Position numbers and translations under genes: made by a program. Source: an uncultured Clostridia bacterium (lineage in GTDB: Bacteria > Bacillota > Clostridia > Lachnospirales > Lachnospiraceae). From it: 64,000 nucleotides of DNA. Under the pieces are notes generated by a model that was not told the DNA's origin, did not search any database, and worked only from the letters and a program-made list of their open reading frames with translations. The number at the start of each line of letters is the position of its first letter. Within the stretch, counting starts at the first letter, position 1. The stretch lies in the NCBI GenBank assembly GCA_947385955.1, contig CANDNA010000009.1:1-64000 (forward strand), read 5' to 3'. Below are positions 52,320-60,911 of the stretch, piece after piece.

Positions 52320-53291
52320 TTATTCCTCACAGGGATACCGCATCCCCCACTGTCTGCGTATCTCATCCATCAGCTTCATGACACGCAGCGTTTCGCTGTG
52401 GGGCATCTCCTCACATTCCACCGCTCCGTTTTCCAATGCTCTCTGACAGGAGATCACTTCATATTCATAGCCATTGATCTGCTCAGGCACGCTGTAGCGG
52501 GCCGTCATGTTCCGTTCCAGATCAAACACACGGATTTCTTCACAGTTATTGATATTCTGAACCTCTATATAGCCCTTATCCCCGAAAATCACCCCCTGTC
52601 TGTCAGTCTGTGCCAGCATGTTACTGTGCAGCACTGCCATCCTCCCGTCCCGGAAAGTCAGCGTAATGCTGTTGAGCCAGTCCACACCCGCCGGCGACAT
52701 CACTGCCGCAGAGGTAACCTGTTCCACCTCCTCATGAAATACCATCAGCGCAAAATTGATCGGATACACACCCAGATCCAGCAGGGCACCTCCCGCCAGC
52801 TCCGGCTTCTGCATCCGCTCAATATGGGGCAGGACATAACCCAGATTGGCCGTCAGAGAAGTGACTTTGCCAATCACACCGCTTTCCACCACTTCATCAA
52901 TCATCTTCCGGCTGGGCATATACCGGGTCCAGATGGCCTCCGTCAGAAGCAGCCCCCGTTCCTTTGCCAGCTCCATCAGCTCCTGTGCCTGACCGGCATT
53001 GACCGTAAAAGCCTTTTCCACCAGCACATGCTTTCCATGCAGCAGACACATTCTGGCATGTTCATAATGGTGGGAATGAGGAGAGGCCACATAGACAAGC
53101 TCCACCTGCGGATCACACAGCATTTCCTCATAAGAACCACAGGCCCGTTCAAATCCCCACCGGTCGGCAAACGCCTGCGCCCGTCCCAGGTCCCTGGATG
53201 CCACCGCATATTTTCTGACACCGTCAATTCCCGATACTGCCTCCGCCATACATCCTGCAATATTCCCTGCCGCCAAAATCGCAAAATTCAT
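52320..53291 (-). CDS. Gfo/Idh/MocA-family oxidoreductase
   Basis: This is a 323-residue NAD(P)-dependent dehydrogenase starting MNFAILAAGNIAGCMAEAVS behind GGAGGAAGG. The Rossmann motif is AILAAGNIAGCMAEA (an A-A-G-N-I variant of GxGxxG), and the EKP-like loop is HGKHVLVEKAFTVNAGQAQE, in which Pro is replaced by Ala. The C-terminal domain has GGALLDLGVYPINFALMVF. It is last in the sugar-utilisation cluster and probably acts on a sugar or sugar alcohol. Its stop lies beside the tracrRNA terminator. Confidence 0.9.
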   Translation of the reverse strand: MNFAILAAGNIAGCMAEAVSGIDGVRKYAVASRDLGRAQAFADRWGFERACGSYEEMLCDPQVELVYVASPHSHHYEHARMCLLHGKHVLVEKAFTVNAGQAQELMELAKERGLLLTEAIWTRYMPSRKMIDEVVESGVIGKVTSLTANLGYVLPHIERMQKPELAGGALLDLGVYPINFALMVFHEEVEQVTSAAVMSPAGVDWLNSITLTFRDGRMAVLHSNMLAQTDRQGVIFGDKGYIEVQNINNCEEIRVFDLERNMTARYSVPEQINGYEYEVISCQRALENGAVECEEMPHSETLRVMKLMDEIRRQWGMRYPCEE

Positions 53292-53433
53292 ATTCCTTCC
53301 TCCCATTCCGTTTACTCTGCTTTTCAGTATAGCATCTCTTCCGTCCCTTTGCCATCACTGCCGCAGAAGAACCGGGAAAAACCTGTAGGCCATTGCCCTG
53401 GCTCTGCATCCATACACGGAAATGGCAGGAACA

Positions 53434-53589
53434 TTATGCGTAATAGGTTCTGTCACGGAAATCCGTTACAACACGCTCGATGGATTGTTGCAGCAATTCC
53501 TCCAGGAGCCACTCTGCCTGATCATCGTCCGCAAGCCGGGCGGTCTTACACTGGCAGGGCCGATTCGCCCAGGCGCTGCCAAACTGCAT
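53434..53589 (-). pseudogene. Possible small frameshifted gene in the 329-bp gap
   Basis: A 51-codon frame begins MQFGSAWANRPCQCKTARLA and continues DDDQAEWLLEELLQQSIERV with a protein-like composition. It has no ribosome binding site of its own. However, GGGAGG at the end of the prenyltransferase gene precedes an ATG (MSIDLNFF) in another frame, and a one-base shift at the T-run near 53600 would join the two. I read it as a decayed or mis-framed small gene; it may be chance. I see nothing else in 53292-53620. Confidence 0.25.
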
Positions 53590-53620
53590 AAAGGAAAAAA
53601 GTTTAAGTCAATGCTCATCC

Positions 53621-54244
53621 TTATCCTCCCAATGTCACATCCTGCCTGCTGTACCAGTCAAGCGCCTTCTGAAAGTCCTCCGGTTCGAAATCCGGCCACA
53701 GCTTATCCTCCACATAAAAATCCGCATACACCGACTGAATCGGCAGAAACCCGGACAGACGCCGCATCCCGCCCCATCGGATAATCATATCCATACGGGA
53801 AATCTCCCGGGAATAGGGCTGCCCGTCCGTTCTGATATGGGACAGATCCCACTGCCATCCGTAATTCACCAGCAGATTCACCCGGATCCCGCCCCCGCCA
53901 AGACACGTCCGCTCTCTGTAAGGCAGCAGCTCCGCCGGAAAACATTTGGAAGTATCATCGCCCATCACCAGCAAATCCACACCCTCTCCCGCCATCAGCT
54001 CCGCCGCTTCCACACAGGCTTTCTGAAATGCACGGAACTGTACGGATGGCCGTTTGCAGTTATCCACTGTAAATCCGTAATAAGTGATTTCCTCTATGCC
54101 CGCTTCCTTTGCCAGCCGCAAAAGCGCCAGCCCCGGCTGCAGGCCATAGGCATAGCCGTCCTCTTTCCCCATGCCGTGTGCCTTTGCCCAGCGGCGATTG
54201 CCGTCCGGAATGATCCCGATGTGAGTCGCTTTCTTTTTTCCCAT
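53621..54244 (-). CDS. Divergent cis-prenyltransferase (UppS-like)
   Basis: This is a 207-residue protein, shorter than the usual 240-250 for undecaprenyl diphosphate synthase. The start MGKKKATHIGIIPDGNRRWA follows CAGGTGG. The catalytic Asp lies in IIPDGNRRWAKAHGM (commonly MDGNGRWA). TVDNCKRPSVQFRAFQ and IIRWGGMRRLSGFLPIQSVY, then ADFYVEDKLWPDF, match the family's conserved regions. The segment before IIRWGG is about 20-30 residues short and the usual RTSGE is changed. It is either a specialised short-chain enzyme or an altered paralogue. It sits between GH127 and oxidoreductase genes. Confidence 0.8.
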   Translation of the reverse strand: MGKKKATHIGIIPDGNRRWAKAHGMGKEDGYAYGLQPGLALLRLAKEAGIEEITYYGFTVDNCKRPSVQFRAFQKACVEAAELMAGEGVDLLVMGDDTSKCFPAELLPYRERTCLGGGGIRVNLLVNYGWQWDLSHIRTDGQPYSREISRMDMIIRWGGMRRLSGFLPIQSVYADFYVEDKLWPDFEPEDFQKALDWYSRQDVTLGG

Positions 54245-54389
54245 ATTCTGCCACCTGCTCTTCCTTCCTGTTATTCTGCCTAAAAGGATTGCCATTCTTT
54301 CCGCAGTTCATTCCCGGCCGTTCTTATGGGGCTGACAGGGACTGTCTCCTTCCCTGTTGATACACCGTCTCAGGGTGCTCCGTATCCGC

Positions 54390-56318
54390 CTATAAAAGTT
54401 CCTTCAGCCATACGGTCATTTCCCCCATACCCCTGTTGTTCCAATAAGCATAGGGAATGGCCTGCAGTGCCACCTCCGCCAGACAGACGGTATGTGTGCC
54501 ATACAGCTCATCCGTTCCCCATTCGCTGTCTTTCATGCGCTTTCCCTGAAATTTCAGTACGGTGCAGCCGCCGAACAGCCCGGATTTTTCCTCCCGAATC
54601 TCCGTCCCTGCATCCACATACAGCGCCGAAAGATTCTTTCCGTTGTCAATCTCTTCCAGACAGTATACCAGAGGTCCCTTCCGCAGCGCAACCCTGCCGC
54701 AGTCCGCATGTACGTTGGGATTGGCCCGTATCAGCTCTGCCGGCGCCTCAAACGCTCCTTTCACCCGGCTGTCGCAGGTCAGGGTCAGATATGCGTACCC
54801 TTTGTCCGTCTGCACCGCTCTGGGTTCACCGTTTACGGTAATGCGATACCCCCTGCTGTAGTCCGGTACCCGCAGCGCCAGCCGGATTCCCTCTGCCGGT
54901 ACGCCCGACACGGACAGTTCATACTCGTTTTCATACGGGAAACGGGTCTGCATCCGTACCTGAACGGTCCGGCCCAAAAGCGATGTTTCCATACTGCCGG
55001 ATACAAACAGATTCACATACAGGGTATCCTCGCTTCCGGCATAGATATACTGTCCCAGGGATGCCAGCGTCCTGGCGATATTGGGCGGACAGCAGGCAAC
55101 GCCGTACCATTTCTGACGGATGGGCTTTACATGTTCTCTGGATGTCCGTTTCAGACAGGTATCCGGCCATACTTCCAGAGGATTTACATAGAAAAAGGAA
55201 CGTCCGTCCAGTGCGATTCCGGAAAGCACCGTATTGTACAAAGCCCGCTCCACCACATCTACATAGGAAGCATCTTCCGTAATCCTGGCCATACGCATGC
55301 CGAACATCGCCAGTCCGATGGAAGCACAGGACTCGGAATAATTGCAGTCATTGGGCAGGTCATAATCCGTGGTAAACCGCTCCAGCAGGCCGGAGGAACC
55401 GATACTGCCGGTGATATACATCCGCTTTGTCACAATGTTGTCCCACAGCGTTTTGCATGCCTGCAGCAGTCCTTCGTCCCCATACTCTCCGGCCAGGTCC
55501 GCCATAGCGGAATACATATACACCGCTCTTACCGCATGGCCTTCCGCCGTGGTCTGCTCTCTGACCGGCAGATGGGACTGGGAATAGGCCGGTGTATAAT
55601 TTTTAAATTCCGGAAAAATCTGTTTATAGTCCGGCCGTTTCCTTTCTGCCAGAAAATAATTTTCACCCACGCCCCTGGCGTCAATAAAATACCGGGCCTG
55701 TTCCAGATACCGTCGTTCTCCCGTCACCCGGTACAGTTTGATCAGGCCGATTTCCACTTCCTGATGCCCCGGATACCCGTGGATCTGTCCTTCTTTTTCC
55801 CCGAATGTATCACAGATCAGATCGGCCAGCCGCAGCACCACATCCAGAAACTTCCGTTTTCCGGTTCCCTGATAATAAGATACCGCCGCTTCCATCATAT
55901 GCCCTGCCGTATACAGTTCATGTCCTTCACAGAGATTTTTCCACCGCTGCTCCGGATCTTTGATGATAAAATAGGTATCCAGATATCCGTCCTCCTGCTG
56001 GGCCTGGGCGATCAGGTCAATCACCTCATCCGCTGTTTTCTCCAGCGCCGGATCCGGATAAGCAGCCAGGGAAAAGCCTACCGCTTCCAGCCACTTGGCA
56101 ATGTCTGTATCCTGAAATACCGCACCGTAAAATTCACCCTGTTTCCTGCCTGCCGCAATCTCAAAATTGGCCAGGCAATGGCTTGGCTCCGCATCCTTGA
56201 TCCGGTCGTTCATCGCATCCCACTGATACGGAATGATCACCTTTCTCACCAGATCCACATGCCTGGACCAGAACGGGTCCTCAATCTTTATTTTTTTCAA
56301 ATCCATTGTTTCCAGCAT
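54390..56318 (-). CDS. Glycoside hydrolase family 127, probable beta-L-arabinofuranosidase
   Basis: This is a 642-residue cytoplasmic enzyme starting behind GAGGAGG. Features of GH127 (HypBA1-like) are IKIEDPFWSRHVDLVRKVII, EGHELYTAGHMMEAAVSYYQ, GHAVRAVYMYSAMADLA, NYSESCASIGLAMF and WYGVACCPPNIARTLASLGQ. The Glu and Cys of YSESC and the Cys pair of ACC would form the zinc-cysteine site, with Cys as nucleophile in the known family mechanism. It releases L-arabinose from plant arabinosides taken up by the adjacent transporter. The exact substrate is inferred. Confidence 0.92.
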   Translation of the reverse strand: MLETMDLKKIKIEDPFWSRHVDLVRKVIIPYQWDAMNDRIKDAEPSHCLANFEIAAGRKQGEFYGAVFQDTDIAKWLEAVGFSLAAYPDPALEKTADEVIDLIAQAQQEDGYLDTYFIIKDPEQRWKNLCEGHELYTAGHMMEAAVSYYQGTGKRKFLDVVLRLADLICDTFGEKEGQIHGYPGHQEVEIGLIKLYRVTGERRYLEQARYFIDARGVGENYFLAERKRPDYKQIFPEFKNYTPAYSQSHLPVREQTTAEGHAVRAVYMYSAMADLAGEYGDEGLLQACKTLWDNIVTKRMYITGSIGSSGLLERFTTDYDLPNDCNYSESCASIGLAMFGMRMARITEDASYVDVVERALYNTVLSGIALDGRSFFYVNPLEVWPDTCLKRTSREHVKPIRQKWYGVACCPPNIARTLASLGQYIYAGSEDTLYVNLFVSGSMETSLLGRTVQVRMQTRFPYENEYELSVSGVPAEGIRLALRVPDYSRGYRITVNGEPRAVQTDKGYAYLTLTCDSRVKGAFEAPAELIRANPNVHADCGRVALRKGPLVYCLEEIDNGKNLSALYVDAGTEIREEKSGLFGGCTVLKFQGKRMKDSEWGTDELYGTHTVCLAEVALQAIPYAYWNNRGMGEMTVWLKELL

Positions 56319-56404
56319 TTCCTGCCTCCTCTTTTCATTTCTGTCCTGTCATATGCTCTGCTTCTATTGTCCGTCTTTTCAAATCCGGCCCGCAGGCCCC
56401 TGAT

Positions 56405-57235
56405 TTATGCCTTTACAGCCCCGTTGGTCAGTCCGCTGACAATATACTTCTGCATGAAAATGAAAATCAGCACCACCGGCATAATCGCCACAATACCGAA
56501 TGCCATCGTGGAGTTCCAGAGCGTCTGATACTGCTGCACATAATTATAGATACTGGAAGTAATGGGACGCATGGTCGGATCGGTAATAAAGGTAATCCCA
56601 TAAATCAAATCCCCCCATGCATACACAAAGGAAAAGACTGCCGCCACGATGATTCCCGGCCTGGCAATGGGCAGCATCACCTTCACAAAAGACTGAAGAT
56701 GGCTGCAGCCGTCGATTTTGGCGGCTTCATCCAGCTCTTTGGGAATGGAGATAAAATACGTCCGCAGAATGATGATGCTGAAGGGAATCCCCAGAGTGGC
56801 ATCCGCAAGGATCGGCGCCATATAGGTATTGAGCAGATGCAGCCTGGAAAACATAATATACAGGCTTGTCAGCACCAGTGTGGAAGGCAGCATCTGGGTA
56901 ATCAGGAAAAACAGGATCAACGGCTTCTTGACTTTGAACCGGAACCGGGCCAGCCCATAGGAAGCCGGTATGGACAATACTGTGGAAATCGCCGTAGCGC
57001 CCAGCGCTATAATCAGACTGTTTTTAAAACCCCGCAGCGTATCTCCGGAAGCGCTGAGCTGTTCCTGAAAAGGCTCCAGCGTCAGATCCCTGGGCCAGAG
57101 GGGCGTAGGAATCTCGAAAATCTCTGTCTGTGTTTTCAGCGCCGTCACAATCATCCAATAAAGGGGAAACATAAAAATCAGAAAAATCAACAGCCCTACA
57201 AAAAACAGCCCAACACTGTTCTTTTTACTCTTCAT
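56405..57235 (-). CDS. Sugar ABC transporter permease (MalG type)
   Basis: This is a 276-residue permease with six membrane segments. The coupling motif EAAKIDGCSHLQSFVKVMLP interacts with the shared ATPase. The ATG at 57235 shares its A with the stop codon of the preceding permease (TGATG), behind GAGGAGG; a GTG one codon earlier is less likely. It forms the membrane channel with the MalF-type partner. No ATPase gene is nearby, which is usual for carbohydrate importers that use MsmK. Confidence 0.93.
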   Translation of the reverse strand: MKSKKNSVGLFFVGLLIFLIFMFPLYWMIVTALKTQTEIFEIPTPLWPRDLTLEPFQEQLSASGDTLRGFKNSLIIALGATAISTVLSIPASYGLARFRFKVKKPLILFFLITQMLPSTLVLTSLYIMFSRLHLLNTYMAPILADATLGIPFSIIILRTYFISIPKELDEAAKIDGCSHLQSFVKVMLPIARPGIIVAAVFSFVYAWGDLIYGITFITDPTMRPITSSIYNYVQQYQTLWNSTMAFGIVAIMPVVLIFIFMQKYIVSGLTNGAVKA

Positions 57236-58146
57236 CACATAACCTCCTCTTCATCGTTGATCAGCTTGATATAGAAACAGCCTACCACCAGCAGGATCAG
57301 GAACAAAATATTGGCAGCCGCAGCCCCTTTGCTGAACTGAAATTCCTCAAAGGACAGCCGGTACGCGTATGTAGAAACCAGTTCTGTGGCATTGACCGGC
57401 CCTCCCTTTGTCATGACCCATACCAGGTCAAATACCTTAAAGGTATAGACAAACCCCAGTGTCAGCACCGACATAATGGCCGGCTTAATCATGGGAATCG
57501 TAATCTGAAACAGCTTCTGGAACCAGTTGGCCCCGTCCAGGCTGCAGCTTTCATAGATTTCCTCCGGAATGGTCGTCAGTCCCGTGGTCAGCAGCATCAT
57601 ATTGAAGGGAATGCCGATCCAGATATTGGCCACGATGCTGGCCACCATAGCCGGGCCCGGTTCCAGCAGCCAGTTCACATTCTGGTCGATCAGATGAAGC
57701 TGGCTCAAAAACTGATTGACAATACCGCCGGTGCTGGCAAACATAAACTTAAACAAAAGCCCTGCCACAGTAACCGGCAGCAGCCAGGAAATCATAGCCG
57801 CGCCGCGGAAAAACGAAGCGCCCCGGAATTTTTTGTTGAATAAAAGCGCCAGTGCAAATCCGATGATAAACTGAAAAAAGATGGAACCTATCGTAAAGAT
57901 CAGCGTGTTGACAATGGATTTGCTCAAAATGGAATTTTGACCGGTAAACAGCTCAATATAATTCTGCAGGCCGATAAACTGCTGCTGATCCGGTTTGGAA
58001 AATGTATAGACATCCACGTTTTTAAACGCCAGCAGAATATTCTGAATCATAGGATAACCGATAAAGATCAACATATAAATCACTGCCGGCAGTGCAAACG
58101 TAATGCCCAGAAAGGTACCGCTTTTTCTTTTGCTGGTTTTTTTCAT
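57235..58146 (-). CDS. Sugar ABC transporter permease (MalF type)
   Basis: This is a 303-residue permease with six membrane segments. The EAA loop is EIYESCSLDGANWFQKLFQI, followed by TIPMIKPAIM. It opens with a basic N-terminus (MKKTSKRKSGTFLG) and a first segment FALPAVIYMLIFIGYP. It pairs with the MalG-type protein. It lies downstream of the binding-protein gene, across a hairpin (58190-58221) that probably lowers permease relative to binding-protein expression. Confidence 0.93.
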   Translation of the reverse strand: MKKTSKRKSGTFLGITFALPAVIYMLIFIGYPMIQNILLAFKNVDVYTFSKPDQQQFIGLQNYIELFTGQNSILSKSIVNTLIFTIGSIFFQFIIGFALALLFNKKFRGASFFRGAAMISWLLPVTVAGLLFKFMFASTGGIVNQFLSQLHLIDQNVNWLLEPGPAMVASIVANIWIGIPFNMMLLTTGLTTIPEEIYESCSLDGANWFQKLFQITIPMIKPAIMSVLTLGFVYTFKVFDLVWVMTKGGPVNATELVSTYAYRLSFEEFQFSKGAAAANILFLILLVVGCFYIKLINDEEEVM

Positions 58147-58189
58147 GCTCTGCTCCTTTTCCGAAAAAAGAATCGAATTTTCTATAGAA

Positions 58190-58221
58190 AGAATGCCTCA
58201 GGACAGCGTCCGAGGCATTCT
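58190..58221 (-). terminator. Intercistronic hairpin after the binding-protein gene
   Basis: AGAATGCCTC and GAGGCATTCT with inner GGAC/GTCC (58190-58221) form a stem of about 14 bp. On the minus strand it is followed by TTTCT, a weak T-tract. It probably acts as partial terminator and mRNA 3' stabiliser between binding protein and permeases. Confidence 0.75.
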
Positions 58222-58230
58222 CTGTAAGTG

Positions 58231-59523
58231 TTATTGAATCGCGTCCACCGCTGCCTGCGTATCTTTAGCCGCCTGTTCCGGTGTCTTGGCCGATGTCATA
58301 ATCTCCTGGAAACCGGTCTGGATAGCAGAAGAGTAGGTGGGCCATGCCGGTGAAGGTCCTCTCGGGATGGAAGTTTCAAGCTGCTGGATAAATGCCGCCT
58401 GAATCGGGTCGTCCGTCCAGTAGGAATCCTGTGCCGCCTCTGTCTTGGGAGGGAAAGAGCCGTACTGTTTCATTGCCGCAACCATAACTTCCGTCTGGTC
58501 ATAATACTGCAGGAAGGCTTTGGCGCCTGACATATCATCCTTCTTTACAACCCCCATATTCTCGCCGCCCAGGATCGATGTGGCCTGTCCGGAGCCTGCA
58601 TCCCGTTTGGGCAGTACGGTTACGCCATAGTTCAGATCCGGCGCATCCGCTTCGATGCTGGGAATCTGCCACGGGCCGTTCTGCTGCATTGCCAGATTGC
58701 CTGCCTTGAAATTGTTGTTGACATCGGACTGGGTCCAGTTTACCACATCCTTTGCCCAGGAACCTTCTTCGATCATTTCCTGCATCAGCTTATAGGCATC
58801 CACGCCCGGTTCGATGTCCGTATAGGAACCGCCTGCCGTATACAGCCACTGCAGACACTGGAACGTACCTTCGTCCGTATTGGTTCCGGCATTCCCAAAT
58901 CCGTATACGCCGTCTTTGGTAAGCGCCTTAGCCATCTCCCGGAATTCATCCCAGGTCGTATTTTCATCCGGATAGTCAATGCCTGCCGCATCAAACATAT
59001 CTTTATTGTAGTACAGTGCGGTACAGTTGGTGGCAAACGGGATACCGTAATGCTTACCGTCCATCATCGTGGACTCCAACGGGCCGGGAATATATTCGTC
59101 CCAGTTGATTTCCACATCGGAAATATCGCCGAACAGATCCATCGAAATAAACGAAGCCATACCACAGCCATCCATAATGACGATATCCGGCAGTTCTCCT
59201 GATGCAACTCCCAGTGTCAACTGCTTTTCATAATCGGAAAACGGCACATATACATGGCTTGCCGTATAGGTGTCCTGAGATGCATTGAATCCGTCTACCA
59301 GTGATTGCATCATAGCCTTCTGTGCATCCGTTTCAAAATAGTCCCAGATCACAACTTCCGTTTTGGCGCCGCCGGCGCCTGCGCTTCCCCCGCTGCTTTC
59401 TCCGCCTGTCTGTGCCGGGGCATCTCCTCCTGCGCTCCCTGCACTCTGTCCACAGCCTGTCAGAGCCAGTGCACTTGCCATAACCGCTGCCAGACATGCC
59501 GCTGCCATTCTCTTTTTCTTCAT
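58231..59523 (-). CDS. Extracellular sugar-binding lipoprotein of the ABC transporter
   Basis: This is a 430-residue binding protein with signal peptide and lipobox LALTGC, then a Gly/Ser-rich linker. The mature domain (VVIWDYFETDAQKAMMQSLV, then VPFSDYEKQLTLGVASGELP and IPFATNCTALYYNKDMFDAA) is of the type I sugar-binding family. It feeds the MalF/MalG-type permeases. A paralogue is encoded just upstream, next to the two-component genes. Its promoter (59579-59607) has a good -10 and a weak -35, as expected for activation by the AraC-type regulator. Confidence 0.93.
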   Translation of the reverse strand: MKKKRMAAACLAAVMASALALTGCGQSAGSAGGDAPAQTGGESSGGSAGAGGAKTEVVIWDYFETDAQKAMMQSLVDGFNASQDTYTASHVYVPFSDYEKQLTLGVASGELPDIVIMDGCGMASFISMDLFGDISDVEINWDEYIPGPLESTMMDGKHYGIPFATNCTALYYNKDMFDAAGIDYPDENTTWDEFREMAKALTKDGVYGFGNAGTNTDEGTFQCLQWLYTAGGSYTDIEPGVDAYKLMQEMIEEGSWAKDVVNWTQSDVNNNFKAGNLAMQQNGPWQIPSIEADAPDLNYGVTVLPKRDAGSGQATSILGGENMGVVKKDDMSGAKAFLQYYDQTEVMVAAMKQYGSFPPKTEAAQDSYWTDDPIQAAFIQQLETSIPRGPSPAWPTYSSAIQTGFQEIMTSAKTPEQAAKDTQAAVDAIQ

Positions 59524-59578
59524 GCAAAATACCTCCTTTATCTCATGAGTCAGGCATCACCTGATTTAGTATGCTCTC

Positions 59579-59607
59579 ATTATAAAGGAGGTATGAAACC
59601 ATGATAA
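59579..59607 (-). promoter_or_regulatory. Promoter of the sugar transporter operon
   Basis: On the minus strand, TATAAT (59579-59584) lies 17 bp from a poor -35 TTATCA (59602-59607). A perfect -10 with a weak -35 fits an activator-dependent promoter, likely driven by the YesN-type regulator. Confidence 0.65.
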
Positions 59608-59639
59608 TTCTAAATTTTTAAGAAAGGTGGAGATATTTG

Positions 59640-60848
59640 TTATCCCTCTTCCAACAGACTCTCTGCCACCTCAGCCGCCGTCTTTCCTTCCGCCTGCATC
59701 TGATAAATACCCAGAGGCAGTTTATCCCGCAGTGTATTCCAGTGTGCATTCTCTGTTCTGATCACAGCCGTTTCCATCTGTCTGTAAAACACTGCCTTCC
59801 GTGCATCCTCACAGTCTGCCAGCCTTCGTTTGGTCGGCAGAACACCTGTTTTTTGGCAGAATGCCTCCATCACTTCATCTTCTGCACAGTACCGCAGAAA
59901 TTCCCTGGCGCCTTCGATGTTTTTTCCCCGCAGAATCCCGATATTTTCTCCGCCCACCACAGCCTGCCGGCGCTTATCGGCAGGCAGGGGGACAATGCCA
60001 TAGTCGATTCCCGCCTCGTCCAGCATAGGCAGGACCCAGGGGCCGTTTTCCATCATGGCGGTCTCGCCTGCCGCAAACTTTCTCGCCACATCGACCTGTG
60101 AATAATTGATACAGTCCGCGTCCATTCCGCCCGAGGCAATCAGTCCGTATAAATAGTCATATGCCCTTTCTGTTTCCTCCCCGCCGATCTTCTGTATGTC
60201 CTCTCCTGCCGAAAGAATCCAGGGCAGTATCTGAAAGGCCCCCTGTTCCCCCGCGATAGCAGACATCAGAAAGCCATACCGGCCGTCTGTGCTCAGCCGT
60301 TTTACTACCTCCGCAAATGTCTCCCAGTCATCCGGCGGCTCCACGCCCGCCTCCTCCAGCAGATCCCGGCGGTAAATCAATGCGGTATTGTTGCAGTTCA
60401 TCGGCAGGCCGTACAGCCTGCCTTTATCATATACGGTATCCAGCAGCACAGGATAATACAGCTCTTTCAGCCCCAGTTCTTCCTCCATATCGGAAATATC
60501 CTCCAGCAGGCCGATGGTCATATAATAGGGCATATCCGGATTGTCCATCATCGCCAGGTCAGGCAGGGCATTTTCCGTATAACCGATGGACAGCCGTTTG
60601 GAAAACTCCGTCATCGGAACATATTCCCATGTAATTCTGTAATCTTCAGAACTCTCATTGAACCCGCCCGTCAGTTCATCCATCGCCTGCCGCTGGGCAT
60701 CCGTTTCATAATAGCACCAGATCACAAGCTGTTCTTTTTTCTCTTCGTCCGCTTCCTTCTGCAAACCCTTTTTGCAGGCTGTCAGCAGACACACTGCCGC
60801 GCACAAAAAAATCCATATTGTCCTGTGACACATTTTATTCCGTTTCAT
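59640..60848 (-). CDS. Second sugar-binding lipoprotein, next to the two-component genes
   Basis: This is a 402-residue lipoprotein starting MKRNKMCHRTIWIFLCAAVC behind GGAGGAG, with lipobox LLTAC. It is clearly paralogous to the transporter's binding protein: LVIWCYYETDAQRQAMDELT against VVIWDYFETDAQKAMMQSLV, and YVPMTEFSKRLSIGYTENAL against VPFSDYEKQLTLGVASGELP. It lies downstream of the response regulator gene and upstream of the transporter promoter. I infer that it either senses sugar for the YesM-type kinase or is a second-affinity binding protein. Confidence 0.88.
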   Translation of the reverse strand: MKRNKMCHRTIWIFLCAAVCLLTACKKGLQKEADEEKKEQLVIWCYYETDAQRQAMDELTGGFNESSEDYRITWEYVPMTEFSKRLSIGYTENALPDLAMMDNPDMPYYMTIGLLEDISDMEEELGLKELYYPVLLDTVYDKGRLYGLPMNCNNTALIYRRDLLEEAGVEPPDDWETFAEVVKRLSTDGRYGFLMSAIAGEQGAFQILPWILSAGEDIQKIGGEETERAYDYLYGLIASGGMDADCINYSQVDVARKFAAGETAMMENGPWVLPMLDEAGIDYGIVPLPADKRRQAVVGGENIGILRGKNIEGAREFLRYCAEDEVMEAFCQKTGVLPTKRRLADCEDARKAVFYRQMETAVIRTENAHWNTLRDKLPLGIYQMQAEGKTAAEVAESLLEEG

Positions 60849-60911
60849 GCACTCCTCCAGCCCAGGCCCCGGCATCCCGGTACACAGCCGCAAAATCTCC
60901 TGCCGCATTGC

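Noticed and set aside
54492..56528. A 678-codon open frame on the plus strand opposite the GH127 gene
   Set aside because: It is antisense to a gene with complete GH127 motifs and has the His/Arg/Pro-rich composition of a shadow frame.
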